Below, piece by piece: positions 9,169-16,520 of a stretch of DNA of 33,364 nucleotides; the stretch's first letter is position 1, and each line of letters begins with the position of its first letter. This DNA is from CAVPHV01 sp963704825. GTDB lineage: Bacteria > Actinomycetota > Acidimicrobiia > Spongiisociales > UBA5794. The notes under the pieces were generated by a model. It worked only from the letters and a program-made list of their open reading frames with translations, searched no databases and had not been told where the DNA came from. The position numbers and the translations under genes are program-made. The stretch spans positions 1 through 33,364 of the forward strand of contig CAVPHV010000015.1 of NCBI GenBank assembly GCA_963704825.1, written 5' to 3'.

Positions 9169-9214
9169 TGGGGGTGCGGGAACGACCGAGGCCTGTTGGG
9201 TCGTTGTGGCATTG

Positions 9215-9931
9215 ATGGTGGCGCTGTTGAACTTGCGATGGCTGAGAAGAGTGGGGATCACTCTGGCGGTGCTGCTGGTCGTCGGGTTCGTGGGCTACCG
9301 GTTCTGGGAGCCGGGATGGCGGTTCGACGTTCGCGGGGTTGATGTTTCGCACCACCAAGGTTCAATTGATTGGGTTGATCTTGCCGCCGATGGAACGTCC
9401 TTCGCCTACATCAAAGCGACCGAAGGTGCGGATTGGACCGACAGTGCCTTTACCGAGAACTGGCAAGCCACTGGCGATGTTGGCCTGCTCCGTGGCGCCT
9501 ATCACTTCTTCACCTTGTGTAGCCCCGGCGACGATCAGGCCGCCCACATGATCGCCACGGTGCCAGACGAACCCGGGATGCTTCCTCCCGCCGTGGACCT
9601 GGAATTCGGGGGGAACTGCTCGGCCCGCCCATCCGTGAGCGACTTCTTGGCCGAATTGGGCGTGTTTCTCGACATGGTCGAGGACCACTACCGCATGCAA
9701 CCTGTCGTGTACACCAACGCCGACTTCTACTCGGCGTATCTCAATGAGCAGCCACCAGACGTGACATGGTGGGTGATGTCACCCGTGTGGCAACCGTGGG
9801 GATCACCCGAATGGACCTTTTGGCAGCACTTTCCCGGGTACCGAGCCGGTGTGGAAGGCCGGGTAGACCGCAACGTCTTCCGAGGGACCGAAGACGACCT
9901 CCGAGTCCTCACTGAACGTTACGACAGCTGA
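9215..9931 (+). CDS. GH25-family lysozyme (membrane-anchored)
   Basis: I chose the ATG at 9215 (MVALLNLRWLRRVG), which places a transmembrane or signal-anchor helix (ITLAVLLVVGFVGYRFW) at residues ~13-30. The catalytic domain follows with typical GH25 (Cpl-1/Cellosyl-type) motifs: GVDVSHHQGSIDWVDLAADG, FAYIKATEGADWTD, GAYHFF, and the catalytic DLE in PPAVDLEFGG. It ends with WTFWQHFPGYRAGVEGRVDRNVF, the C-terminal signature. GH25 enzymes cleave the MurNAc-GlcNAc bond of peptidoglycan outside the membrane. In an integrative element this could be a phage-type endolysin or a cell-wall remodelling enzyme for transfer. The 238-residue length is normal for the bare domain plus anchor. Confidence 0.92.
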   Translation: MVALLNLRWLRRVGITLAVLLVVGFVGYRFWEPGWRFDVRGVDVSHHQGSIDWVDLAADGTSFAYIKATEGADWTDSAFTENWQATGDVGLLRGAYHFFTLCSPGDDQAAHMIATVPDEPGMLPPAVDLEFGGNCSARPSVSDFLAELGVFLDMVEDHYRMQPVVYTNADFYSAYLNEQPPDVTWWVMSPVWQPWGSPEWTFWQHFPGYRAGVEGRVDRNVFRGTEDDLRVLTERYDS

Positions 9932-10027
9932 GCCCGCCACTCCGATCGCCCGGTATGCGCCATAACGAGCGCTGCTGTGAATCGAGCAGACCGGCACTTC
10001 CGGGATTGGTCTAGCGGAGCGACGTAG

Positions 10028-10043
10028 GTCAGGTTATCCTGAC
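10028..10043. promoter_or_regulatory. Palindromic operator over a leaderless promoter, copy A
   Basis: GTCAGG-TTAT-CCTGAC is a perfect palindrome whose centre provides a TATCCT -10 hexamer (10035-10040). The ATG starts eight bases beyond it, with no ribosome-binding site, so the transcript is probably leaderless. A repressor at the palindrome would cover the -10 box, as expected for antitoxin autoregulation. Confidence 0.65.
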
Positions 10044-10047
10044 ATAC

Positions 10048-10365
10048 ATGAGGGTGATTGATGTCGACTCTTTGCCAGCAGATCCGCTTGAGGCGCTGCG
10101 AGAGCTCTCGCGGGCGGATGTGGAGCTCGAAGCGCTGCGGCGTGAGCGGGTAGAGGTAGCGCGCAGCCAGGGCGCCACCTGGGACCAGATCGGCAGAAGC
10201 CTGGGGATGTCACGCCAGTCCGCGTGGGAGTACTACACCCGCGAAACGCGACGTGTGCTCGACGAGATTGTGGCTGGCTCCGAACTCGACGAAGACGAGG
10301 CGATGCGGATCACCACCGACGAGGTCAGTCGGGTCCGACGCCGGCACCGGACCTCGGCGTCCTGA
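10048..10365 (+). CDS. HTH antitoxin of PIN toxin-antitoxin pair, copy A
   Basis: 105 residues. The N-terminal half is helical and charged (LEALRELSRADVELEALRRE), followed by a helix-turn-helix at residues ~41-62 (GATWDQIGRSLGMSRQSAWE) of the type found in small antitoxin-like regulators. The C-terminal tail (residues 70-105) is acidic then basic and probably binds the toxin. The next gene, a PIN-domain nuclease, starts nine bases after the stop, a typical operon arrangement. It is nearly identical to copies at 15209 and 32872. It probably neutralises the toxin and represses the operon at the palindrome upstream. Confidence 0.87.
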   Translation: MRVIDVDSLPADPLEALRELSRADVELEALRRERVEVARSQGATWDQIGRSLGMSRQSAWEYYTRETRRVLDEIVAGSELDEDEAMRITTDEVSRVRRRHRTSAS

Positions 10366-10374
10366 GCAACTCGG

Positions 10375-10791
10375 ATGCGAGTGGTGCTCGATGCCAACGT
10401 GTTGATCTCGGCGGCGATCAGCAGAGGTCCTTCACACCGGATCGTGCAAGCCTGGCTGCAGAACCAGCGGTTCGAGTTGGTGATCTGCGATCGGCTGCTC
10501 GGGGAAGTGCGCAGCGTGTTGACCGAGCGGCCGCGTATTCGGAAGTGGATCTCGGTTGACGCTGCCGAACTGTATGTGACGACCTTGGCCATCGCCGCAG
10601 ACCTTCGACCCGATCCGGCGCCAGGTCCGGCGCTGACCCGGGACCCTGACGACGACTACGTTGTCCACCTGGCACGCGCTCACGACGTCGACTACATCGT
10701 CAGCGGTGATGCCGACCTTCTCGAGTGGGACGAGCAGGATCCCCCGGTGATCCCACCGGCGGAGTTCGCGGCGAGACTGAGTCAATCCTGA
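10375..10791 (+). CDS. PIN-domain toxin (putative ribonuclease), copy A
   Basis: 138-residue PIN domain of the 'putative toxin-antitoxin system toxin component' type (COG1569-like). The acidic active-site residues are all present: Asp6 in VVLDANVLISA, Glu44 in RLLGEVRSVL, the DPDDDYVVHLA cluster around residues 90-94, and Asp112/Asp114 in SGDADLL. PIN toxins are metal-dependent RNases that cut tRNA, rRNA or mRNA. The gene follows its antitoxin after nine bases and lies 143 bp before the attachment site. Pairing a toxin with an att site suggests it stabilises the element by post-segregational killing. Confidence 0.92.
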   Translation: MRVVLDANVLISAAISRGPSHRIVQAWLQNQRFELVICDRLLGEVRSVLTERPRIRKWISVDAAELYVTTLAIAADLRPDPAPGPALTRDPDDDYVVHLARAHDVDYIVSGDADLLEWDEQDPPVIPPAEFAARLSQS

Positions 10792-10933
10792 AAGCTCACC
10801 GTCAGCGCTTGGGCCGCGGCTGGGCCGCGAGACGACGAAAACTGACGCAAGGCGACTCAAACAAACCAGAGGCAAAACCGCAGGTCAGCGGACGATTCGT
10901 GACGAAATCCCGAGGTCACGGAACCCTTTCGCA
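10792..10933. repeat. Conserved att flank with paired AGGTCA motifs, copy A
   Basis: A GGGCCGCGGCTGGGCCGCGA segment is followed by CCGCAGGTCA and CCGAGGTCAC, whose AGGTCA cores (10882 and 10913) are 31 bp apart. The same paired motif precedes the att at 16095 (cores 16043 and 16074, 31 bp), occurs at 24144 and 24173 (29 bp) without a clear att, and precedes the relic at 33290 (cores 33228 and 33257, 29 bp). It is absent upstream of the native tRNA. Paired direct repeats beside the core are what integrase arm sites look like. Confidence 0.6.
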
Positions 10934-11012
10934 CTGACTACGGATCAGAAGGTTGGGGGTTCGAGTCCCTCCGGGCGTGCCACCGAAACCCCTGCGCAAG
11001 CGGGGGTTTCGG
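10934..11012 (+). repeat. Internal att (attR of element A / attL of element B)
   Basis: 79 bp matching 6180-6258 with one visible mismatch: anticodon stem to 3' end of tRNA-Arg, CCA, and the terminator hairpin. It lacks the 5' half (acceptor strand and D-arm), so it is not a tRNA gene. It is preceded by the conserved arm-like flank and the toxin-antitoxin pair. Confidence 0.88.
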
Positions 11013-11051
11013 CGCGTCGAGGGTCCGCCGACGTTCGGCGAACCGACCGCT

Positions 11052-11077
11052 GGGAGCCATTCTCGGGAGCCATTCTC
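11052..11077. repeat. 13-bp tandem duplication
   Basis: GGGAGCCATTCTC occurs twice in direct succession at 11052-11064 and 11065-11077, between the internal att and the truncated recombinase. It may be a slippage product or a join scar left when the recombinase lost its 5' part. Confidence 0.5.
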
Positions 11078-11109
11078 TTTCTGAGCAGGCTTTCGAGGCG
11101 TTCGAGACC

Positions 11110-11544
11110 TTGGCGGTGAGCGATATGTGCCGGGGCATGCGCCTCGAAGCCGTCGCTGCCCTCCTCGGCCACAAGACCCTCGAAATGACCATGACCTACG
11201 CCCGGATCGCCGACCGCACCGTCGCCGACGAATACTTCGCCGTCACCGACCAGATCGAAACCCTCTACACCACCCGACTCCCCGAAGACGCCGAGGGACC
11301 CAACATGCGCCGCCTCCGCGTCGAGCACACCCGCATGCTCGGCAACGGCTACTGCACCCGACCCGAACAACTCGACTGCCACTTCGAAACCATCTGCGAA
11401 ACCTGTGTCCACTTCGCCGTCGCCCTCGAGTTCGCCCCCACCCTCCAGCGCCAACGCGACCACGCCACCGAACACGACCAACCACACCGAGCCACCCTCT
11501 TCAGCGGCCTCCTCGAACGACTCCACCAGGACAACAACCCATGA
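11110..11544 (+). pseudogene. C-terminal fragment of a tyrosine recombinase/integrase
   Basis: From about 11137 the translation matches the end of a tyrosine recombinase: RGMRLEAVAALLGHKTLEMT followed by MTYARIADRTVADEYFAVTD. It keeps the LGH histidine and the catalytic tyrosine of MTYARIAD, but the Arg, Lys and HxxR motifs are gone. The C-terminal extension MLGNGYCTRPEQLDCHFETI continuing CETCVHF has four cysteines and is characteristic of a family of actinobacterial recombinases found in multi-gene transposons. The reading frame before 11137 shows no homology. The ATGA at its end overlaps a 32-codon frame (MTLAPHDQVTLDRITGIMPD) that may be the start of the next transposon gene, also truncated. 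It is not an active recombinase. Confidence 0.8.
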
Positions 11545-11814
11545 CCCTCGCCCCACACGACCAGGTCACTCTTGACAGGATCACCGGCATAATGCCGGAT
11601 CTGGAGCGCGGCGCGTGCCCGAGATCACGCGGCGTGTGAATGATCTGTGCGCAATCTACCGACACGACGGCTTCGACGCGTGACGCTTGCCGTGCCACCG
11701 CAGTCCACTGGGAAAGCGGTCCGGGAACGGGCACTCTGCCTCTGGCAGCGACTCGCTTGGCGCAGTAGCAAGGAGAAGAAGGTCTGCTGGCCCCCTTCCT
11801 CGGAGGTGAGGTTG

Positions 11815-13626
11815 ATGCGGCGAGCTGCAGTGTTGTGGATGGTGGTTATGGTGCTGGTGCCGTCGGCATGCGGCCCCTCGGGGGATGGCCCGGCGGCTTC
11901 GACAACGTCGCCGAGCAGAGGGGCAACGTCCGCCCCTCCCGCCAGGACGGTGGCAACCACCACTACTGCGACGACCATGTCACCCACCTCGTCCACTCCC
12001 ACGGCGCCGGCAGCCACACTGCCATACCTGGTCTACGGATGGGAGGGGGTGACCCGGGTCCACGGCGACAGGACGGAGCAGCTCGTTTCTGAACCAGTGC
12101 GGTGGGCAACCCGTGATGGCGCCCGAGGCGTGGTGTTCGAGTCGGTGACCGAGCAGCCGGGCTGGGTGTGGTTACCCGCCGATGGGGACCGTCCCCGCCG
12201 GATCGAGCTCAGCAACGCCGGCTGGCTCGCCTACCGACTGATCTTCCTCCTGGACGGGCGGCCGTCGGCCCTGGTGCCGAGAAGCTGGAATGAGATGACC
12301 CGATGCAAGCCGCAAGAATTCACGGTGGAGTTAGCGGTCCTGGATCTCGAGACCGGTGACGAACGGTTCCTCATGTGCCACGGAACAGGTGCCGACGGCG
12401 GCGACTACTTCACCTCGTATGGCGGCGGCCTGTTCTCATCCGTGGTGTGGGCCGCGGTTGGAGCAGGCGATACCAACAGCATCCTGTGGTTCTACAACCT
12501 CGAAGGTGACCGTGTCACCGTCGAGCACAACCCCTTCGCCGAATCGTGCGCACCGTGTCAACTGTCCGCACGGCTGTCCCCGGACGGGTCGCTGCTGGCG
12601 TATGCGCTGTGGCCGACCGCCTATTGGGAGCAGCCGGAGCCTCCCGATGGCGACTACACCCGCGATAGGCGGGAATGGTATGCGCACCAACAACACATCC
12701 CCACCAAGATCGTGGTGATGGAGATGATCACCGGGGCTGAGGTCTTCCGTACCGAGGCCGCAGCCGACGCTCGATTGACCGGGTTCGATGGCCGGTTCGT
12801 GACCGTGGCTACCGACACGGGCCGCCGGATGCTCGACATTCAAACCGGAGACACCTTCGGAGCACCACCGGCGGCAACGGAACCGGCCGCGTTCTGGACC
12901 GGGATCCTTGCTTCGATCGACACCGACACAATCGGCTACGACCAAGCGCAACGCGTCGCCGGCGAACTAGCCGCCGAGCATGATCTCACCACCGGCGTCG
13001 TGTGGTCGGACGGGTTCCTCACCCTCAACCCCGGCTATTGGGTGGTGTTCACCGGCCACTTCGACGACCGGGATGAGGCGGCTGCACAATGCGACGTCAT
13101 CGACACGGCCTGCTATCCCCGTTACGTCGCCACTGCTGACACCCTCGATTCGGAGCTGGCCCGAAGCATGCTCACCCTCGAACCGGACGGCCTCGGACTG
13201 ATCCACTTCGGCAACCCTGACTACGAGGTCGTGAGGGTGATGGAGAGGCTGACCGGCTCGGCACCAACCGATTCCGGGGATGAGGCATCCTGGATCGAGT
13301 ACGTCGGATGGAGGGATCTCGGGCTGTACCTCGGCTTCAGTCGTCCCCAGTACGAGCACTACGACGGGGTGTCCCGTCTGATCGGCTGGCAGTACCACGG
13401 TGGGAGCAACGAGCTCGGCCTCCGGACGGCGCAGGGAGTGGGTGTGGGCACGACCGCTGCCGAACTGAGAGCGATCTATGGCGAGGACTTGGCGATACCG
13501 ACCGAGCCGGACGGGTGCGGAGGTCTCGGTCTCCGATTGCCAGGACCCGACCAGGGCATCGTGACGCGGTTCGATGAGGCCGGCGTCGTCCAGAGCATGA
13601 TGGCCGGACTGCAGGTGGGCTGCTAG
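11815..13626 (+). CDS. Large secreted lipoprotein, beta-propeller-like
   Basis: 603-residue protein starting at the ATG at 11815 behind GGAGGTGAGG. The signal MRRAAVLWMVVMVLVPSAC has a lipobox Cys at residue 19, then a long Ser/Thr/Ala-Pro linker (to about residue 65). The body contains repeats of propeller type (CQLSARLSPDGSLLAYALWP; AADARLTGFDGRFVTVATDT), suggesting a TolB/WD40-like fold. The C-terminal ~120 residues form a separate domain (GLRTAQGVGVGTTAAELRAI followed by YGEDLAI) ending in Cys. The cargo role is unknown. It is the only apparently intact non-mobility gene in element B apart from the toxin-antitoxin pair. Confidence 0.8.
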   Translation: MRRAAVLWMVVMVLVPSACGPSGDGPAASTTSPSRGATSAPPARTVATTTTATTMSPTSSTPTAPAATLPYLVYGWEGVTRVHGDRTEQLVSEPVRWATRDGARGVVFESVTEQPGWVWLPADGDRPRRIELSNAGWLAYRLIFLLDGRPSALVPRSWNEMTRCKPQEFTVELAVLDLETGDERFLMCHGTGADGGDYFTSYGGGLFSSVVWAAVGAGDTNSILWFYNLEGDRVTVEHNPFAESCAPCQLSARLSPDGSLLAYALWPTAYWEQPEPPDGDYTRDRREWYAHQQHIPTKIVVMEMITGAEVFRTEAAADARLTGFDGRFVTVATDTGRRMLDIQTGDTFGAPPAATEPAAFWTGILASIDTDTIGYDQAQRVAGELAAEHDLTTGVVWSDGFLTLNPGYWVVFTGHFDDRDEAAAQCDVIDTACYPRYVATADTLDSELARSMLTLEPDGLGLIHFGNPDYEVVRVMERLTGSAPTDSGDEASWIEYVGWRDLGLYLGFSRPQYEHYDGVSRLIGWQYHGGSNELGLRTAQGVGVGTTAAELRAIYGEDLAIPTEPDGCGGLGLRLPGPDQGIVTRFDEAGVVQSMMAGLQVGC

Positions 13627-13902
13627 CTAACCAAGTGACAGAATCGTATGAGCAGTCACCGAGCCACGCCGATCACCCGATCCCGAGTGATAACACGCCG
13701 ATTTCGAAACCGCCCAGAGCGATGCCTGTTTGGTTGTCAAGGGGTGTTTTGGGCGCGAAGAGACGCTCGCCGTGGTGGGCGAGGGTGGTGGTGTGGGCGT
13801 AGTGTTGGGGGTGGCCCGGGGTGGCTGAACCGAAGAGCCGCTTGATCAGGGTGTAGTAGCGGCCGCGCAGGCTATGAGACGCCCCTGGGTGCCCCCCGGG
13901 CC
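13627..13902. other. Downstream flank of the IS110-like transposase
   Basis: No intact gene is visible. On the minus strand an open stretch from about 13905 down to 13730 reads GPGGHPGASHSLRGRYYTLI and continues KRLFGSATPGHPQHYAHTTT. The first part resembles the C-terminal tail usual for actinobacterial IS110 transposases, but it is one frame off, across a run of six G after the stop. The remainder is not recognised. The left end of the insertion probably lies here. Confidence 0.4.
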
Positions 13903-14925
13903 CTAACGCTTTTGGTCGACGACGAGGTGCCGGTAGACGACGTCAGAGAGGCGCCGTTTCAATGCCCGGATCGCTTCTTTGGGTGTCTTGCCCTCTTGGC
14001 GTTTGCGTTCGTAGAACGCTCTGCCTTCGGTATGTGGGAAGCGCAGCTGGCAGATGGCAATGGTGTGGATAGCGTGGTTGAGCATGCGGTTGCCTCTCGG
14101 GTTGAGCCGATGCCGCTTCCTCGCACCGGAGGACGCTTCGATGGGGGCGGTGCCGTTGTAGGCGGCGTAGTGATGCCTTGTCGGGAACCGGGCCATGTCG
14201 CCGCTGTGACCGATCAACAACGCCGCGACGACCGGACCGACCCCGTTGATCTGCGTCAGCGACGTGCCCGACGCCTCAACGGCGATCGCCAGACGGGCCT
14301 TGGATTCCTTCCGTTCCTTGTTGAGTCTCCGCACCTCCCTGAGCAAGTCGTGGGCGATGCGTTTGCGTTCGGTCTCGACCATGGTGGCGGGCCGGACGCG
14401 GCGTAGCAGCGCTGCAGCTTTGTTGGGGGTCATCTCGCTGTTCAACCCGCCAGGGATCAACGTTGCCAGCACGGCGTGGAGCCTCGCCGCGGCTTGGGTC
14501 TTGAGGCTGGAGAGCTGCTTGTGGCGCATCGCCAGCATCCGCAGCACCGCCACATGATCCTCCGCGGTCACCGCGTTCAACCCTGGTTGACGAAGCGCCA
14601 CGATGGCGACCGAGCGGGCGTCATTGGCGTCGTTCTTCTGGGACCGGGTCGAGTCGAACACCCGCACCCGGGCCGCCTGCATCGCCGGCACATCAGCCAC
14701 CTGCTCGCCGGCGGCTACCAGCTGTTGGGCCAGCAGGTAGCCGTGACCGTTGGCGGACTCGATCGCCCAGGAGCGCTGCGGGAACCGCTGCGCCCACGCC
14801 AACAACTCTCGGCTCTGGCGTTTGGTGGCGCGCACCTCGAGCTCGCCGATCACCTCCTCACCAATGTCGACCGCGGCTACCGCGTGGGATCCCTTATGCG
14901 GGTCGATACCGATCATCACCGACAT
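13903..14925 (-). CDS. IS110-family transposase (DEDD/Transposase_20)
   Basis: 340 residues from the ATG with complement 14923-14925, behind GAGGAGGTG; an upstream in-frame extension lacks homology. The N-terminal RuvC-like DEDD domain starts MSVMIGIDPHKGSHAVAAVD (first catalytic Asp) and includes AIESANGHGYLLAQQL and DANDARSVA. The C-terminal Transposase_20 domain has LTQINGVGPVVAALLIGHSG and FPTRHHYAAYNGTAPIEASS with its conserved serine region, then RGNRMLNHAIHTIAICQLRF. IS110 enzymes recombine through a structured bridge RNA and leave no terminal inverted repeats. It is full length, possibly missing only a short C-terminal tail (the stop VVDQKR is followed by tail-like residues in another frame). 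Confidence 0.94.
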   Translation of the reverse strand: MSVMIGIDPHKGSHAVAAVDIGEEVIGELEVRATKRQSRELLAWAQRFPQRSWAIESANGHGYLLAQQLVAAGEQVADVPAMQAARVRVFDSTRSQKNDANDARSVAIVALRQPGLNAVTAEDHVAVLRMLAMRHKQLSSLKTQAAARLHAVLATLIPGGLNSEMTPNKAAALLRRVRPATMVETERKRIAHDLLREVRRLNKERKESKARLAIAVEASGTSLTQINGVGPVVAALLIGHSGDMARFPTRHHYAAYNGTAPIEASSGARKRHRLNPRGNRMLNHAIHTIAICQLRFPHTEGRAFYERKRQEGKTPKEAIRALKRRLSDVVYRHLVVDQKR

Positions 14926-15157
14926 CACACACCTCCTCGTGTCTCGGGGGTCGGTGGTTCTGACGGTGGGCACTCCTGATACGGATACGGTGCTACGCCT
15001 GTTTCGAGCCACACCGCCAGCAAGAGAACCCGGCGAGTACGGCGTCTCGTTCGAAAGCCAACCCGCAGGTGGCAGGCACCTCGAGAGCCAGACCCACCGG
15101 GCCTCTCACAACGCTACGGAACTATCTCCCGCAGCACACCTACATCCCTATCAGATG
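14926..15157 (-). ncRNA. Candidate IS110 bridge-RNA region
   Basis: The 5' noncoding end of IS110-group elements encodes the bridge RNA that pairs with donor and target DNA. Here this 232-bp stretch upstream of the transposase, read on the minus strand, has no coding potential and contains short complementary runs. I could not fold it by eye with confidence, so the call rests on position and family knowledge. Confidence 0.35.
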
Positions 15158-15186
15158 CTTCCAGGATTGGTCTAGCGGAGCGGTAC

Positions 15187-15206
15187 ATGTCAGGTTATCC
15201 TGACAT
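15187..15206. promoter_or_regulatory. Palindromic operator, copy B
   Basis: ATGTCAGGTTATCCTGACAT is a perfect 8+4+8 palindrome, longer than in copy A because the flanking AT/AT also pairs. The TATCCT -10 box is embedded in it, and the ATG of the antitoxin follows two bases after it ends. Confidence 0.68.
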
Positions 15207-15208
15207 GC

Positions 15209-15526
15209 ATGAAAGTGATTGATGTCGACTCTTTGCCAGCAGATCCGCTTGAGGCGCTGCGAGAGCTGTCCCGGGCGGATGTGGAGCTCGAAGCGCTGCG
15301 GCGTGAGCGGGTAGAGGCGGCGCGCAGCCAGGGCGCCACCTGGGACCAGATCGGTGAAAGCCTGGGGATGTCACGCCAGTCCGCGTGGGAGTACTACACC
15401 CGCGAAACGCGACGTGTGCTCGACGAGATCGTGGCTGGCTCCGAACTCGACGAAGACGAGGCGATGCGGATCGTCACCGAAGAGGTCAGTCGGGTCCGAC
15501 GCCGGCACCGGACCTCGGCGTCCTGA
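15209..15526 (+). CDS. HTH antitoxin of PIN toxin-antitoxin pair, copy B
   Basis: 105 residues, differing from copy A at only a few positions (for example MK versus MR at residue 2, VEAARS versus VEVARS, IGESLG versus IGRSLG, IVTEEV versus ITTDEV). Several changes are in or beside the helix-turn-helix, and others are in the C-terminal region that may contact the toxin. With copy A nearby, cross-neutralisation between the two systems is likely unless these changes insulate them. The operator, the leaderless promoter and the nine-base gap to the toxin are all kept. Confidence 0.87.
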   Translation: MKVIDVDSLPADPLEALRELSRADVELEALRRERVEAARSQGATWDQIGESLGMSRQSAWEYYTRETRRVLDEIVAGSELDEDEAMRIVTEEVSRVRRRHRTSAS

Positions 15527-15535
15527 GCGACTCGG

Positions 15536-15952
15536 ATGCGAGTGGTACTCGATGCCAACGTGTTGATCTCGGCGGCGATCAGCAGAGGTCCTTCACACCG
15601 GATCGTGCAAGCCTGGCTGCAGAACCAGCGGTTCGAGTTGGTGATCTGTGATCGGCTGCTCGGGGAAGTGCGCAGCGTGTTGACCGAGCGGCAGCGCATT
15701 CGGAAGTGGATCTCGGTTGACGCTGCCGAACTGTATGTGACGACCTTGGCTACCGCCGCAGACCTTCGACCCGATCCGGCGCCGGGTCCGGCGCTGACCC
15801 GGGACCCTGACGACGACTACGTGATCCACCTGGCCCAGGCTCACGACGTCGACTTCATCGTGAGTGGTGATGCCGACCTTCTCGAGTGGGACGAGCAGGA
15901 TCCCCCGGCGATCCCACCGGCGGAGTTCGAGGCGAGACTGAGTCAATCCTGA
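15536..15952 (+). CDS. PIN-domain toxin (putative ribonuclease), copy B
   Basis: 138 residues, nearly identical to copy A, with all acidic active-site positions intact (LDANVLISA, GEVRSVL, DPDDDY, SGDADLL). Substitutions are few: P53Q, I73T, V96I, R101Q and Y107F, and near the end VIPPAEFAARL becomes AIPPAEFEARL. No frameshift or premature stop is present, so both toxins in the window appear functional. Confidence 0.92.
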   Translation: MRVVLDANVLISAAISRGPSHRIVQAWLQNQRFELVICDRLLGEVRSVLTERQRIRKWISVDAAELYVTTLATAADLRPDPAPGPALTRDPDDDYVIHLAQAHDVDFIVSGDADLLEWDEQDPPAIPPAEFEARLSQS

Positions 15953-16094
15953 GCGTCCGCCGTCAGCGCTTGGGCCGCGGCTGGGCCGCGAGACGACGAA
16001 AACTGATGCAAGGCGACTCGAACCAACAAGAGGCAAAGCCGCAGGTCAACGCACGATTCTCACGTAGACCCTGAGGTCAGGGAATCCCTTCGCA

Positions 16095-16179
16095 CTGACT
16101 ACGGATCAGAAGGTTGGGGGTTCGAGTCCCTCCGGGCGTGCCACCCGAAACCCCTGCGTGAGTGAGCGGGGGTTTCGGG
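16095..16179 (+). repeat. att copy at the right end of element B
   Basis: It repeats the tRNA-Arg 3' half exactly (anticodon stem to CCA, 16095-16143) and then a variant terminator hairpin (CGAAACCCC...GGGGTTTCG with an 11-base loop). The 5' half of the tRNA is missing. Confidence 0.87.
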
Positions 16180-16370
16180 TGCCGGTTGTCTCTCGGTGGT
16201 GGTTGCGCGGTATTGCTCCCGCTGGTGCGTACCTGGGCGTCGGCACGCGAATGGGTCCGTTGCGTTGAGAGACGCTCCGCATGCGTCGATGCAGCGACAT
16301 CGCCGTGGGTGGCGCTGGGAGCGTCCGATCGGCGGGCGAATACGACAGAGGGGACGGTGCGATCCGCAAT
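16180..16370. other. Intergenic, no gene seen
   Basis: No reading frame with homology or a good ribosome-binding site is visible in this stretch between the att copy and the small frame ahead of the histidine kinase. The sequence is lower in coding bias than its surroundings. Confidence 0.5.
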
Positions 16371-16520
16371 ATGATTCCTGGACGGCCTGCGGCGATCGCG
16401 ATGAGAATGGCGACGAGGTGGGCCGACTCTCTCGAAGCCGCTGTTGAGGACAATGACGAAGGTGATGCGAAGGACATCCGAGAAGCGTTCCGTTCGCTGC
16501 CGATGGGTGGGTGGCGGTGA
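16371..16520 (+). CDS. Possible small protein upstream of the histidine kinase
   Basis: A 49-codon frame (MIPGRPAAIAMRMATRWADS, then LEAAVEDNDEGDAKDIREAF) ends in a TGA that overlaps the GTG start region of the kinase, giving possible translational coupling. The C-terminal half is an acidic amphipathic helix. A later start at 16401 is equally possible. There is no recognised family, and the case rests on codon pattern and the overlap. Confidence 0.3.
   Translation: MIPGRPAAIAMRMATRWADSLEAAVEDNDEGDAKDIREAFRSLPMGGWR

Larger units (their letters stand above)
9997..11012 (+). repeat. ~1-kb direct repeat, copy A: antitoxin, PIN toxin, arm sites and att
   Basis: The block begins at CTTCCGGGATTGGTCTAGCG and runs through both toxin-antitoxin genes to the tRNA-derived att and hairpin. 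It matches 15158-16173 with an unchanged offset of 5161 bp from 9997 to about 11000, with only scattered substitutions and no indel before the hairpin. A third, shortened copy lies at about 32832-33330. The block appears to be a fixed right-end module of the elements. Confidence 0.88.
13730..15157. mobile_element. IS110-family insertion sequence (ends approximate)
   Basis: The right limit cannot pass 15157, because from 15158 the sequence matches the element A block base for base. The left limit is uncertain. No terminal inverted repeats are seen, as expected for IS110. The interval of about 230 bp upstream of the transposase start is long enough for a bridge RNA. Confidence 0.6.
10934..16179. 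mobile_element. Element B, tandem integration in the same tRNA site
   Basis: Bounded by the att repeats at 10934 and 16095, it contains a truncated recombinase, a large lipoprotein gene, an IS110-family insertion and a second antitoxin/PIN block. It has no full-length integrase, so it would rely on element A's enzyme if it is still mobile. Homologous or site-specific recombination between the flanking copies would remove exactly 5161 bp. Confidence 0.7.
15158..16179 (+). repeat. ~1-kb direct repeat, copy B: antitoxin, PIN toxin, arm sites and att
   Basis: Second copy of the block at 9997-11012. The genes, the AGGTCA pair (cores 16043 and 16074) and the att (16095) all lie exactly 5161 bp downstream of their counterparts. 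After the CCA, the hairpin differs by an extra C and a duplicated GTGA in the loop. Confidence 0.88.

Noticed and set aside
10808..10860. Relic of an integrase 3' end beside each att (minus-strand RRLAAQPRPKR versus RSLAAPPRPRDR of the integrase)
   Set aside because: The similarity is short and GC-rich; suggestive, but not enough to annotate.
10934..11012. Additional tRNA-Arg genes here and at 16095
   Set aside because: Both copies begin in the anticodon stem and lack the acceptor 5' strand and D-arm, so they are att duplications.
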